NCBI GenBank assembly: GCA_902373525.1
Contig: CABKMN010000041.1
Location: 1 to 20,542 of the forward strand
DNA length: 20,542 nucleotides
Reading direction: 5' to 3'
Source: an uncultured Bilophila sp.
GTDB taxonomy: Bacteria; Desulfobacterota; Desulfovibrionia; Desulfovibrionales; Desulfovibrionaceae
In this document: positions 14,392 to 20,542 of the stretch, piece after piece
How positions within the stretch are numbered: position 1 is the stretch's first letter
How the letters are laid out: the number at the start of each line of letters is the position of its first letter
The notes under the pieces: generated by a model
The model's input: the letters and a program-made list of their open reading frames with translations, nothing else
Databases searched by the model: none
What the model was told of the DNA's origin: nothing
Translations under genes and position numbers: made by a program

Positions 14392-15396
14392 ATGAAACGT
14401 GCATTGGCCTTGCTTCTCGCGTGCGGTCTTCTGCTCGGTGTGGCTGCGACGTCCGGTTTCGCGGCCGACAAAGTCGTCATCAAGATGGCCGGTATGAAAC
14501 CCGACGGGGAACCCGAAACCCTCGGCATGCGCAAATTCGGTGAAATCCTGAAGGAACTCTCCGGCGGGAAATACGAAGTGCAGGTGTTCCCCAACAGCCA
14601 GCTCGGCAAGGAAGACGCTTACATCGCCAGCACCCGCAAGGGCATCATCCAGATGTGCGCCACCGGCACCCAGACGTCCGCCATCCAGCCTTCGATGGCC
14701 ATGTTCGAAACGCCCATGCTGTTCGACGACTACGCGCACGCCCGTCGCGCCATGAACGGCGGCAAGACGTTCGATCTGATCACGCAGGGCTTCACCGAAA
14801 AGTCCGGCATGCGCGTGCTGAACGCCTTCCCCCTCGGCTTCCGTCACTTCTACACCAAGAAGCCGGTCCAGACCATCGACGACGTGAAGCACCTGCGCAT
14901 GCGCGTGCCCAACATCCCCCTGTACATCAACTTCGCCAAGGAATGCGGCATCAGCGGTCAGCCCATGCCCTTCGCCGAAGTCACCGGCGCGCTTGATCAG
15001 GGCGTCATCGACGGCGGCGACAGCCCACTGTCCGACATCGTGAGCATCAAGATGTACGAGACGACCCCCGAGATCACCCTCACCGGTCATCTGCTGGTCA
15101 TCCACTCCCTGTACATCAACGAAAAGTTCTACCAGTCCCTGCCCGAACAGGACAAGAAGTGGGTTGACGAAGCCGCCAAGCGTTCCGCCGACTACGTGTG
15201 GGACCTCGTGGAAAAGGTTGATACCGACGCCGTGAAGACCATCACCGCCGCGGGCGGGCACGTCAGCGAACCTTCCCCCGAACTGCGCAAGTTCATGCAG
15301 GACGCCGGCAAGCGCAGCTGGAAGCTCTTCTACGACACCGTTCCGAACGCCAAGGACATTCTCGACAGCGCCGCCGCCTATCGCGAAAACAAGTAA
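14392..15396 (+). CDS. dctP: TRAP transporter substrate-binding protein
   Basis: The 334-residue periplasmic binding protein starts with a clear signal peptide (MKRALALLLACGLLLGVAAT, cleaved after SGFA), which fixes the start at 14392 behind GGTGGAG. Family features are VQVFPNSQLGKEDAYI (63-78), GFRHFYTKKPVQTIDDVKHLRMRVP (149-173) with the usual ligand carboxylate-binding arginine at 171, and PFAEVTGALDQGVIDGG (193-209). DctP proteins typically bind carboxylates or, in sulfite-reducing gut bacteria, some sulfonates; the ligand cannot be read from sequence. It is the first gene of dctPQM. Codon use is strongly optimised and a terminator follows, so it is probably the most abundant product of the operon. 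Confidence 0.93.
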   Translation: MKRALALLLACGLLLGVAATSGFAADKVVIKMAGMKPDGEPETLGMRKFGEILKELSGGKYEVQVFPNSQLGKEDAYIASTRKGIIQMCATGTQTSAIQPSMAMFETPMLFDDYAHARRAMNGGKTFDLITQGFTEKSGMRVLNAFPLGFRHFYTKKPVQTIDDVKHLRMRVPNIPLYINFAKECGISGQPMPFAEVTGALDQGVIDGGDSPLSDIVSIKMYETTPEITLTGHLLVIHSLYINEKFYQSLPEQDKKWVDEAAKRSADYVWDLVEKVDTDAVKTITAAGGHVSEPSPELRKFMQDAGKRSWKLFYDTVPNAKDILDSAAAYRENK

Positions 15397-15412
15397 CTTT
15401 TGTCATCTCTAC

Positions 15413-15444
15413 AGGGGCTTCCGGCATAGCTGGGGGCCCCTTTT
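15413..15444 (+). terminator. Internal, probably leaky terminator between dctP and dctQ
   Basis: AGGGGC (15413-15418) pairs with GCCCCT (15436-15441), then TTTT. A second small hairpin, CCCATGC-CTC-GCATGGG (15453-15469), sits between it and the dctQ ribosome site. Partial termination here would give more binding protein than membrane subunits. Confidence 0.65.
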
Positions 15445-15496
15445 CCATCATGCCCATGCCTCGCATGGGTCCGACCATCACGCCCAGGGGTGCATC

Positions 15497-16066
15497 ATGA
15501 GCAGTGGACAGATACCGGCCATGCCGCCGGAGCGTATAGAAGTGGAGACCGAGGAGGAATTCTGCAAGGAAGCCCCTACGAAAGGAAAAGGGGAGCGGGC
15601 GTTCGAATTTTTTTGCGCCATCATTTTCTTGGGGATGATCGGTCTGGTGTTCGTCAACGCCTTCCTGCGGTATGTGTTCCGGTCGAGCTTCCCGCCCAGT
15701 GAGGAATGGGCCCGTTTCCTCTTCATCTACATCACGTTCATCGGCGGCATCGAAGCCTTCTACCGGCACAAGCACATCGCCGTGGACATGTTCGTGAACC
15801 TGCTTGAGGGCGCGTCGCGCAAGACGGTGGACATCATCGCCTCCCTGTTCATGCTGGCGGCGCTCGTGCTGCTGCTCTTCGGAGGCATCTCGGTGGTGCT
15901 CCAGACGCTGGACACCTACTCCGTGGCCACCAACGTGAACATGGCCTTCATCAACGGGACGCTTCCGGTCATGGCCTTCGCCGCGATCGTCATCCATCTG
16001 CGCGACATCGTGCGGCTGATCCGCACGCCCGCCGGCGAGTTCGTCAAAGAGCCCAAGGCGCAATAG
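15497..16066 (+). CDS. dctQ: TRAP transporter small membrane subunit
   Basis: The 189-residue protein starts at ATG 15497, with AGGGG six bases upstream. A hydrophilic N-terminal extension of about 33 residues (IEVETEEEFCKEAPTKGKGE) is longer than in many DctQ proteins. Four membrane spans follow at about 36-57, 71-90, 112-135 and 150-172. The conserved NAFLRYVF, SEEWARFLFIYITFIGG and KHIAVDMF segments identify the family. DctQ pairs with DctM to form the sodium-driven channel that receives substrate from DctP. It lies 10 bases before dctM, so the two are cotranslated. Confidence 0.93.
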   Translation: MSSGQIPAMPPERIEVETEEEFCKEAPTKGKGERAFEFFCAIIFLGMIGLVFVNAFLRYVFRSSFPPSEEWARFLFIYITFIGGIEAFYRHKHIAVDMFVNLLEGASRKTVDIIASLFMLAALVLLLFGGISVVLQTLDTYSVATNVNMAFINGTLPVMAFAAIVIHLRDIVRLIRTPAGEFVKEPKAQ

Positions 16067-16076
16067 GGGAGAGAAC

Positions 16077-17366
16077 ATGGAACTTCTTGTTTTTCTGGTC
16101 AGTCTGTTCGGCTTCCTCGCGTTGGGCATCCCGATCGCCATCGTGCTCGTGCTGTGCTCCATGGTGCTGATGTATTACGGCGGCATGTGGGACGCCATGT
16201 TCGTGATGACCATCCCCCAGTCCATGCTGGACGGCGCGAACAACTATCCCCTGATGGCCATTCCCTTCTTCGTCTTCGCCGGTGAAATCATGACCGAAGG
16301 CGGGCTGTCCAAACGCGTGGTCCAGCTCGCGCAGCTCATCATCGGGCGCGTGCGCGGCGGCCTCGGCTACGCGGCCATCGTGTCCAGCGTGATCTTCGCC
16401 GGTCTGATGGGCAGCTCCGTGGGCGAAGCCGCGGCGCTCGGCGGCCTGCTCCTGCCCATGATGGCGCAGGTGGGCTACAAGCCGGGACGCGCGGGCGGCA
16501 TCATCGCCTCGGGCGCCATCCTCGGCCCCATCATCCCCCCGAGCACCAACTTCATCCTGCTCGGCGCGACGGTGGGCCTGTCCATCACCAAACTGTTCAT
16601 GATCGGCCTGTTCCCCGGCATCCTGATCGGCCTGTGCCTGATGATCGTATGGTGGTTCATCGTCCGCATCGACGGTTACAACGAAAAGATCACCTTTACC
16701 AAAGAAGAGACCCGCAAGATCATCAGGGACGCCACGCCCGCGTTCATGATGCCGGTGCTGCTCCTCGGCGGCATCCGTTTCGGCATCTTCACGCCCACGG
16801 AAGGCGGCGCGTTCGCGTGCATGTACGCCATCGCCGTGTGTACGCTGTATTACCGCGAACTGACCTTCAAGGGGCTGCTCGCCGTGAGCGCCCGCGCGGC
16901 CCGTACGACCTCCGTGGTCATGCTGATCGTGGCGACCGCCACCGCCGTGGGCTGGTTCATCACTTCGGCCCAGATTCCCATGCAGGTGGCTTCGCTGTTC
17001 CAGCCGCTGGTGGATTCGCCCATCCTGCTCCTGCTCGCCATCAACGTGTTCCTGTTCCTCGCGGGCATGGTGATGGACCTGACGCCGAACATCCTGATTT
17101 TCGCTCCGGTGTTCTATCCCCTCATTCAGCAGGCGGGGATCGACCCGTACTTCTTCGGCCTGCTGTTCGTGCTGAACCTCGGCATCGGCGTGATCACGCC
17201 GCCCGTGGGCACGGTCCTCTATGTCGTCTGCGGCATCGGGAACATCAAGATCGGCAATCTGGTGCGGTACATGGCTCCCTTCCTGATCGTGGAAGTCTGC
17301 GTGCTGTTCCTGCTGCTGTTCTTCCCCTCGCTGTCCATCGAACCCATGAAGTTCCTCATGAAGTAA
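16077..17366 (+). CDS. dctM: TRAP transporter large membrane subunit
   Basis: The 429-residue DctM has the usual length and about twelve spans. It starts behind GGGGAGAG directly after dctQ. Family signatures are IPFFVFAGEIMTEGGLSKR (62-80), GGLGYAAIVSSVIFAGLMGSSVGEAAALG (94-122), GPIIPPSTNFILLG (150-163), FTPTEGGAFAC and, near the end, NLGIGVITPPVGTVLYV. It is the ion-coupled permease of the importer and works with DctQ and the periplasmic DctP. A terminator with a UUCG loop closes the operon. Confidence 0.95.
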   Translation: MELLVFLVSLFGFLALGIPIAIVLVLCSMVLMYYGGMWDAMFVMTIPQSMLDGANNYPLMAIPFFVFAGEIMTEGGLSKRVVQLAQLIIGRVRGGLGYAAIVSSVIFAGLMGSSVGEAAALGGLLLPMMAQVGYKPGRAGGIIASGAILGPIIPPSTNFILLGATVGLSITKLFMIGLFPGILIGLCLMIVWWFIVRIDGYNEKITFTKEETRKIIRDATPAFMMPVLLLGGIRFGIFTPTEGGAFACMYAIAVCTLYYRELTFKGLLAVSARAARTTSVVMLIVATATAVGWFITSAQIPMQVASLFQPLVDSPILLLLAINVFLFLAGMVMDLTPNILIFAPVFYPLIQQAGIDPYFFGLLFVLNLGIGVITPPVGTVLYVVCGIGNIKIGNLVRYMAPFLIVEVCVLFLLLFFPSLSIEPMKFLMK

Positions 17367-17390
17367 CGGCGGGCGCATCCTGCCGCCTCG

Positions 17391-17417
17391 GGGCGGGCCT
17401 TCGGGCCCGCCCTTTTT
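17391..17417 (+). terminator. Terminator of dctPQM with UUCG tetraloop
   Basis: GGGCGGGCC (17391-17399) pairs perfectly with GGCCCGCCC (17404-17412) around a TTCG loop, and five Ts follow. It lies 24 bases after the dctM stop. Confidence 0.93.
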
Positions 17418-17501
17418 CGTGGCTCGGCGGCGCAAGGTGACGGTGCGGCGGCTTTCATGTAGGCTTTCCCCCGTTACCGGACGCGCAACCAAGGAAGCGA
17501 C

Positions 17502-18419
17502 ATGATTTTCAGCGCAAGCCGCCGCACGGACATTCCCACATGGTACGCCGAATGGCTGTGCAACCGTCTGGCCTCGGGCGAGGTGTGCGTGCGTCACGAC
17601 GCCCGGCGCGTGACCCGCTGGCTGTTCTCCCGCGAGGCGGTGGACTGTCTGGTGCTGTGGACGAAGAACCCGTTGCCGCTGCTCGGCAGAACGGCCTTTC
17701 TGCGGGAATGGCCGTGCGCGTTCCAGTTCACGCTGACGGGGTACGGCGAGGCCATCGAGCCCGGACTTCCCGACAAGCGGTTGCTCACGGAGGCGTTCGG
17801 GGAACTGGCGGGCGTTTTCGGCGCGGATCGGATGGTCTGGCGCTACGATCCCGTTCTGCTCAACGAGGCGTACACGGTCTCGCGGCACGTATCGCTGTTC
17901 GAGGCGCTGGCGCGGCGTTTGCGGGAGCACACCCGGACCTGCGTGATCAGTTTCATGGACATGTACCCGAAACTTCGCCGCAGGCTGTCCGGCCTCGGCA
18001 TCCGGGAAGGCGGCGCGGACGAGCGGCGGGAGCTGACGTCCCGGTTTGCGGAGATCGCGGCCCGGAACGGCATGGCCCTGCGCCTGTGCGCCGAGGACGT
18101 GGACGTTCCCGGCGCGGAGCACGCGGGGTGCATCAGCCGGGAACTCGTCGAGCGGGCGGCGGGGTGCCGTCTGGAGGTGCGGCCTTCGCGGCAGCGGACG
18201 CTGTGCCGGTGCGTGGCGAGCGTGGACGTCGGCGTCTACGGCACGTGCGGCAACGGCTGCCTGTACTGTTACGCCAATGCGGGCGGCGTGCCCGTGGGGC
18301 GGGGCTCCCCGCTTCACGATCCCGCCTCGCCGCTGCTGACGGGCCGTCTCGCGCCGGACGACGCCGTTTCGGATCGGCGCTGCGTCAGCCTGAAAAGCCG
18401 CCAGTTTTCCCTGTTGTAG
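17502..18419 (+). CDS. DUF1848 protein with C-terminal radical-SAM-like cysteine motif
   Basis: The 305-residue protein starts behind AAGGAAG. It opens with the family signature SASRRTDIPTWYAEW (4-18) and contains LVLWTKNPLPLL (50-61), VWRYDPVLL (112-120) and CVISFMDMYPKLRRR (147-161). The C-terminus carries CRC (235-237) and CGNGCLYCYAN (249-259), a C-x3-C-x2-C triplet like that of radical SAM enzymes, but at the opposite end of the protein. The DUF1848 family is uncharacterised; a 4Fe-4S cluster is predicted from these cysteines. It lies 97 bases upstream of ogt and the AlkA-like gene, on the same strand, which hints at a role in DNA or nucleotide damage repair. That role is inferred from position only. 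Confidence 0.88.
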   Translation: MIFSASRRTDIPTWYAEWLCNRLASGEVCVRHDARRVTRWLFSREAVDCLVLWTKNPLPLLGRTAFLREWPCAFQFTLTGYGEAIEPGLPDKRLLTEAFGELAGVFGADRMVWRYDPVLLNEAYTVSRHVSLFEALARRLREHTRTCVISFMDMYPKLRRRLSGLGIREGGADERRELTSRFAEIAARNGMALRLCAEDVDVPGAEHAGCISRELVERAAGCRLEVRPSRQRTLCRCVASVDVGVYGTCGNGCLYCYANAGGVPVGRGSPLHDPASPLLTGRLAPDDAVSDRRCVSLKSRQFSLL

Positions 18420-18516
18420 CCAGAGCGCCGCCGCCTCCCCCGGCGGGATCGGCCCCCGAAAAGGGGAAGCGCCGGAACCCGGTTCATGGTATGCCGGAGG
18501 CACAAGGAGGCCCGTT

Positions 18517-18981
18517 ATGCTGTGTTTTCGAGAGACCGCCATTGGGCGGGTAGGCGTGCGCGAAGAGGACGGCTTCATTGTCTCGCTGTATCTTCCCCAC
18601 CGGAGCGACGCCGTTTCGGAAGGGCCCGAGACGCCGGTGATCCGCGAGGCGTTCGGACAGCTCGAAGCCTACTTCGCGGGACGGCGCAAGACGTTCGATC
18701 TGCCTCTGCGTATGGAGGGGACGCCTTTCATGCGAAAGGTGTGGCGCGCGCTGTGCGACGTCCCGTACGGCGAAACGGCGAGCTACGGGGACATCGCAGA
18801 GGCCATCGGCAACCCGAAGGCGTGCCGCGCCGTGGGCATGGCGAACAACCGCAATCCCATCGCGATCATCGTTCCTTGTCACCGGATTGTGGGCAGCGAC
18901 GGGAAGCTGGTCGGATACGGCGGCGGCCTCGACATGAAACGCCGCCTGCTTGAACTGGAGCGTGCCCATGTTGCCGACTGA
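18517..18981 (+). CDS. ogt: Methylated-DNA-protein-cysteine methyltransferase
   Basis: The 154-residue protein starts eight bases after AAGGAGG. It directly transfers the methyl group of O6-methylguanine in DNA to its own cysteine, in a single-use reaction. The active-site IVPCHRIVG contains Cys121. The DNA-binding helix is GDIAEAIGNPKACRAVGMANNRNP (91-114), with the finger arginine at 104, and YGGGLDMKRRLL follows. The short N-terminal domain fits Ogt/MGMT rather than the larger Ada. Its last 14 bases overlap the next gene, so the two are translationally coupled. Confidence 0.94.
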   Translation: MLCFRETAIGRVGVREEDGFIVSLYLPHRSDAVSEGPETPVIREAFGQLEAYFAGRRKTFDLPLRMEGTPFMRKVWRALCDVPYGETASYGDIAEAIGNPKACRAVGMANNRNPIAIIVPCHRIVGSDGKLVGYGGGLDMKRRLLELERAHVAD

Positions 18982-20155
18982 AAACGCGCTGGCGCATCTG
19001 CGGCGGCGAGTCCCGGAACTGCCCCTTGAACGCGGAGCGGAACTGGAGACGGACCTTTTCCTTACGCTGGCCAAAGGCATCGTGGGGCGGAGCGGGGCGT
19101 TTGCGTTTGCGTGGGCTCTGCTGGAGTCCCTGCTCGGCGAAGTCTCGCCGGAACGGGTACGTGAAGCCGGGGCCTCGCTGGAGGCGCTGGGGAAGCGGAC
19201 CGCCGCTTCGCTGCTCGGCGCGGCAAAGGCGTTCCGCTCCGGGAGGATCGGCGTGGAGCGGCTTTCCGCTCTGTCCGACGACGAAGCCGTGACGGCGTTG
19301 TGCGCCCTGCGGGGCGTGGACGTGCCGCTGGCCGTCCGCGTGCTCATCGGCGTGTTGCGGCGGCCCGACGTTCTGCGTTTTGACGATGCGGCGGCGCGGG
19401 AAGGTTTCGCGAAGATATACGGCGTCTGTTCGCCGGAGCGGTTTGCGGATTTTCGGGAGCGTTGCGCGCCGTACGGTTCGGCGGCGACGTTGAGTCTCTG
19501 GTCCTGCGGGGAACGGCTCCGGGCGGTTTTTCCCTGCGAAGACAAGGCGCTTGCGTTCCTGAAGCGCAAGGACAAGCGGCTCGGCGCGCTCATCGAGCGG
19601 CTCGGGCCGATCCGGCACGAGGTTGAGCCTGATCTGTTCACCGCGCTCATCGACAGCATCATCGCGCAGCAGATTTCCGGTCATGCGGCGCGGGCCGTTT
19701 CCGAGCGCTTGCACGCCGCGGTCGGGGCGTTCACGCCGGAGTCGATTGCGGCGGCGGACCCGTCCGCCATCCAGCGGTGCGGCCTCAGCGGGCGCAAGGT
19801 ATCGTATGTACGCGGCATTGCACAGGCGGCGCTCTCGGGGGCGCTTGACTGGGAGAGCCTGCGGGAGGCTCCCGACGACGAGCTGATTCGGGTTTTGTCC
19901 TCGCTGGACGGCATCGGGGTATGGACGGCGGAAATGTTGATGTTTTTTTCGCTGTGCCGCCCGGACGTGCTGAGCTGGGGCGATCTGGGGATCAGAAGAG
20001 GCATGGCCCTGTTGTACGGCGATCGCGAGTTGACGCGGGAGCGGTTTGAGCGCCGCCGCAAGCGGTACGCGCCTTACGGTTCCGTAGCGTCGCTCTATTT
20101 CTGGGCCCTCGCGGGCATGGAGGAGCCCCTCGCGCGGAAGCTCGCCGGGCGGTGA
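18968..20155 (+). CDS. AlkA-like DNA-3-methyladenine glycosylase with duplicated HhH-GPD half
   Basis: The 395-residue protein starts at ATG 18968, with GGAG seven bases upstream inside the end of ogt. The C-terminal half (about 222-380) is a full HhH-GPD glycosylase: AQQISGHAARAV (233-244), the hairpin LDGIGVWTAEM (313-323) and the catalytic Asp in LSWGDLGIRRG (Asp339). The N-terminal half (about 29-178) aligns with it throughout: LFLTLAKGIVGRSG, then LRGVDVPLAV at the hairpin position, PDVLRFDDAAAREG (Asp140 under Asp339), YG and APYGSAATLSLW against APYGSVASLYFW. The N-half hairpin has lost its glycine pattern, so it is probably structural or altered. Ordinary AlkA has an unrelated N-domain and about 280 residues. 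It should excise alkylated bases, complementing Ogt. Confidence 0.87.
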   Translation: MLPTENALAHLRRRVPELPLERGAELETDLFLTLAKGIVGRSGAFAFAWALLESLLGEVSPERVREAGASLEALGKRTAASLLGAAKAFRSGRIGVERLSALSDDEAVTALCALRGVDVPLAVRVLIGVLRRPDVLRFDDAAAREGFAKIYGVCSPERFADFRERCAPYGSAATLSLWSCGERLRAVFPCEDKALAFLKRKDKRLGALIERLGPIRHEVEPDLFTALIDSIIAQQISGHAARAVSERLHAAVGAFTPESIAAADPSAIQRCGLSGRKVSYVRGIAQAALSGALDWESLREAPDDELIRVLSSLDGIGVWTAEMLMFFSLCRPDVLSWGDLGIRRGMALLYGDRELTRERFERRRKRYAPYGSVASLYFWALAGMEEPLARKLAGR

Positions 20156-20171
20156 ACAGGGAGAGCGTGGA

Positions 20172-20260
20172 GGAATCGGGGGAGGGAACCCTTTCTGGAG
20201 AAAGGGTTCCCTCCCCCGTACCCCCTCCCTTCCCAAGACGTTCGACCTTATCGAATCCCT
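20172..20260 (+). repeat. 89-bp palindromic intergenic repeat, right intact copy
   Basis: It contains a perfect 18-19 bp inverted repeat (20178-20217, small loop) followed by a C-rich tail ending CTTATCGAATCCCT. It is the reverse complement of 270-358 apart from one base. It begins 17 bases after the glycosylase stop codon, so it could form the 3' end of that mRNA despite lacking a T run. Confidence 0.9.
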
Positions 20261-20471
20261 GGTTTCGGCGTTCCCGGTCTACGGGGAACGCGGCGGTGCG
20301 GCGGGTCTTGATTTGGGAAAAGCGAAGAGGGGGCGTTTTCCCTTCTGTTTTTAGGTGAAAGCCGGTGGAGAAGAAGCGGGCCGGCGCATCGGGAGGTTCC
20401 CTTGGCGCAGGGGGAGCGGAAGGCGTGCGGCCCGGCTCGGCATACGGAGCCGGAACGTGGTCCGCATGTGA

Positions 20472-20542
20472 AAGTCTTTGAAGGGAGAGAGGAGGGGTTT
20501 GGGGAGGGGAGAGGGAACCTTTCTTCAGAAAGGTTCCCTCTC
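20472..20542 (-). repeat. Divergent repeat copy cut by the window end
   Basis: AAGTCTTTGAAGGGAG followed by G-rich sequence parallels the tail of the left copy. The perfect 16-bp inverted repeat GAGAGGGAACCTTTCT (20509-20524) with its complement (20527-20542) parallels the family hairpin, with one fewer C in the centre. Orientation matches 270-358. The last part is missing. Confidence 0.75.

Larger units (their letters stand above)
20156..20542. other. Gene-free right end of the window
   Basis: I see no gene. It contains the intact 89-bp repeat (20172-20260), a perfect 8-bp hairpin GCGTTCCC/GGGAACGC (20268-20291) and a divergent repeat copy running off the end. None of the hairpins has a following T run that would make it a standard terminator for the glycosylase gene. 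Confidence 0.55.

Noticed and set aside
16044..18578. Very long - strand open frame antisense to dctM and the DUF1848 gene
   Set aside because: It overlies well-identified + strand genes, its protein is rich in Arg, Gly, His and Glu with no family features, and GC-rich codons rarely produce stops on the opposite strand.
270..20260. Composite transposon or genomic island bounded by the 89-bp repeats
   Set aside because: The genes between are ordinary chromosomal functions with no transposase or integrase, the copies are palindromic intergenic elements, and further copies occur outside the pair.

Overview
The window is GC-rich, gene-dense bacterial chromosome. The gene content suggests a Desulfovibrionaceae-like anaerobe (Desulfovibrio/Bilophila type). 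The clues are a UPF0324 'sulfate exporter' paired with a tiny membrane protein, a DctPQM TRAP operon, a NapH-like double-cluster membrane ferredoxin, and GC-rich palindromic intergenic repeats. The family assignment is inference; no rRNA or other taxonomic marker is present. I support 18 protein-coding genes, 15 on + and 3 on -. I see no tRNA, rRNA, CRISPR array, transposase or phage gene.

Layout: 1-442 has no gene but carries an 89-bp palindromic repeat. It is followed by a DUF1269 membrane protein (443-961) and a secreted NodB-type polysaccharide deacetylase (1058-2008), whose start codon directly abuts a terminator-like hairpin. A long, relatively AT-rich non-coding stretch (2009-2772) leads into the YeiH/UPF0324 exporter (2773-4215) and a 54-aa single-span protein (4241-4405). 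An orphan 90-aa protein (4643-4915) comes next, then a non-coding stretch that can fold into a long interrupted hairpin ending in a strong terminator (5035-5236).

The centre is metabolic. NADP-type glutamate dehydrogenase gdhA lies on the - strand, divergent from the uracil salvage pair upp and uraA. After a terminator there is a degenerate tandem array with about 60-bp period (9498-9840), then cinA and a compact GGDEF diguanylate cyclase with a degenerate product-inhibition site. Two - strand genes follow: a 138-aa conserved-looking protein and a NapH-like 4Fe-4S membrane protein.

The right third holds a TRAP transporter operon, dctP-dctQ-dctM. It has a promoter/terminator pair in its leader and an internal terminator after dctP that should favour the binding protein. 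A probable alkylation-repair cluster follows: a DUF1848 protein with a C-terminal radical-SAM-like cysteine motif, an Ogt-type methyltransferase, and an overlapping AlkA-like glycosylase built from two tandem HhH-GPD halves. The segment ends with a second, inverted copy of the 89-bp repeat (88 of 89 positions identical to the first) and part of a divergent copy at the window edge.

The most interesting points are the tandem HhH-GPD glycosylase beside DUF1848, the structured RNA candidate, the 60-bp repeat array, the near-identical inverted repeats about 20 kb apart, and the hairpin-gated starts.
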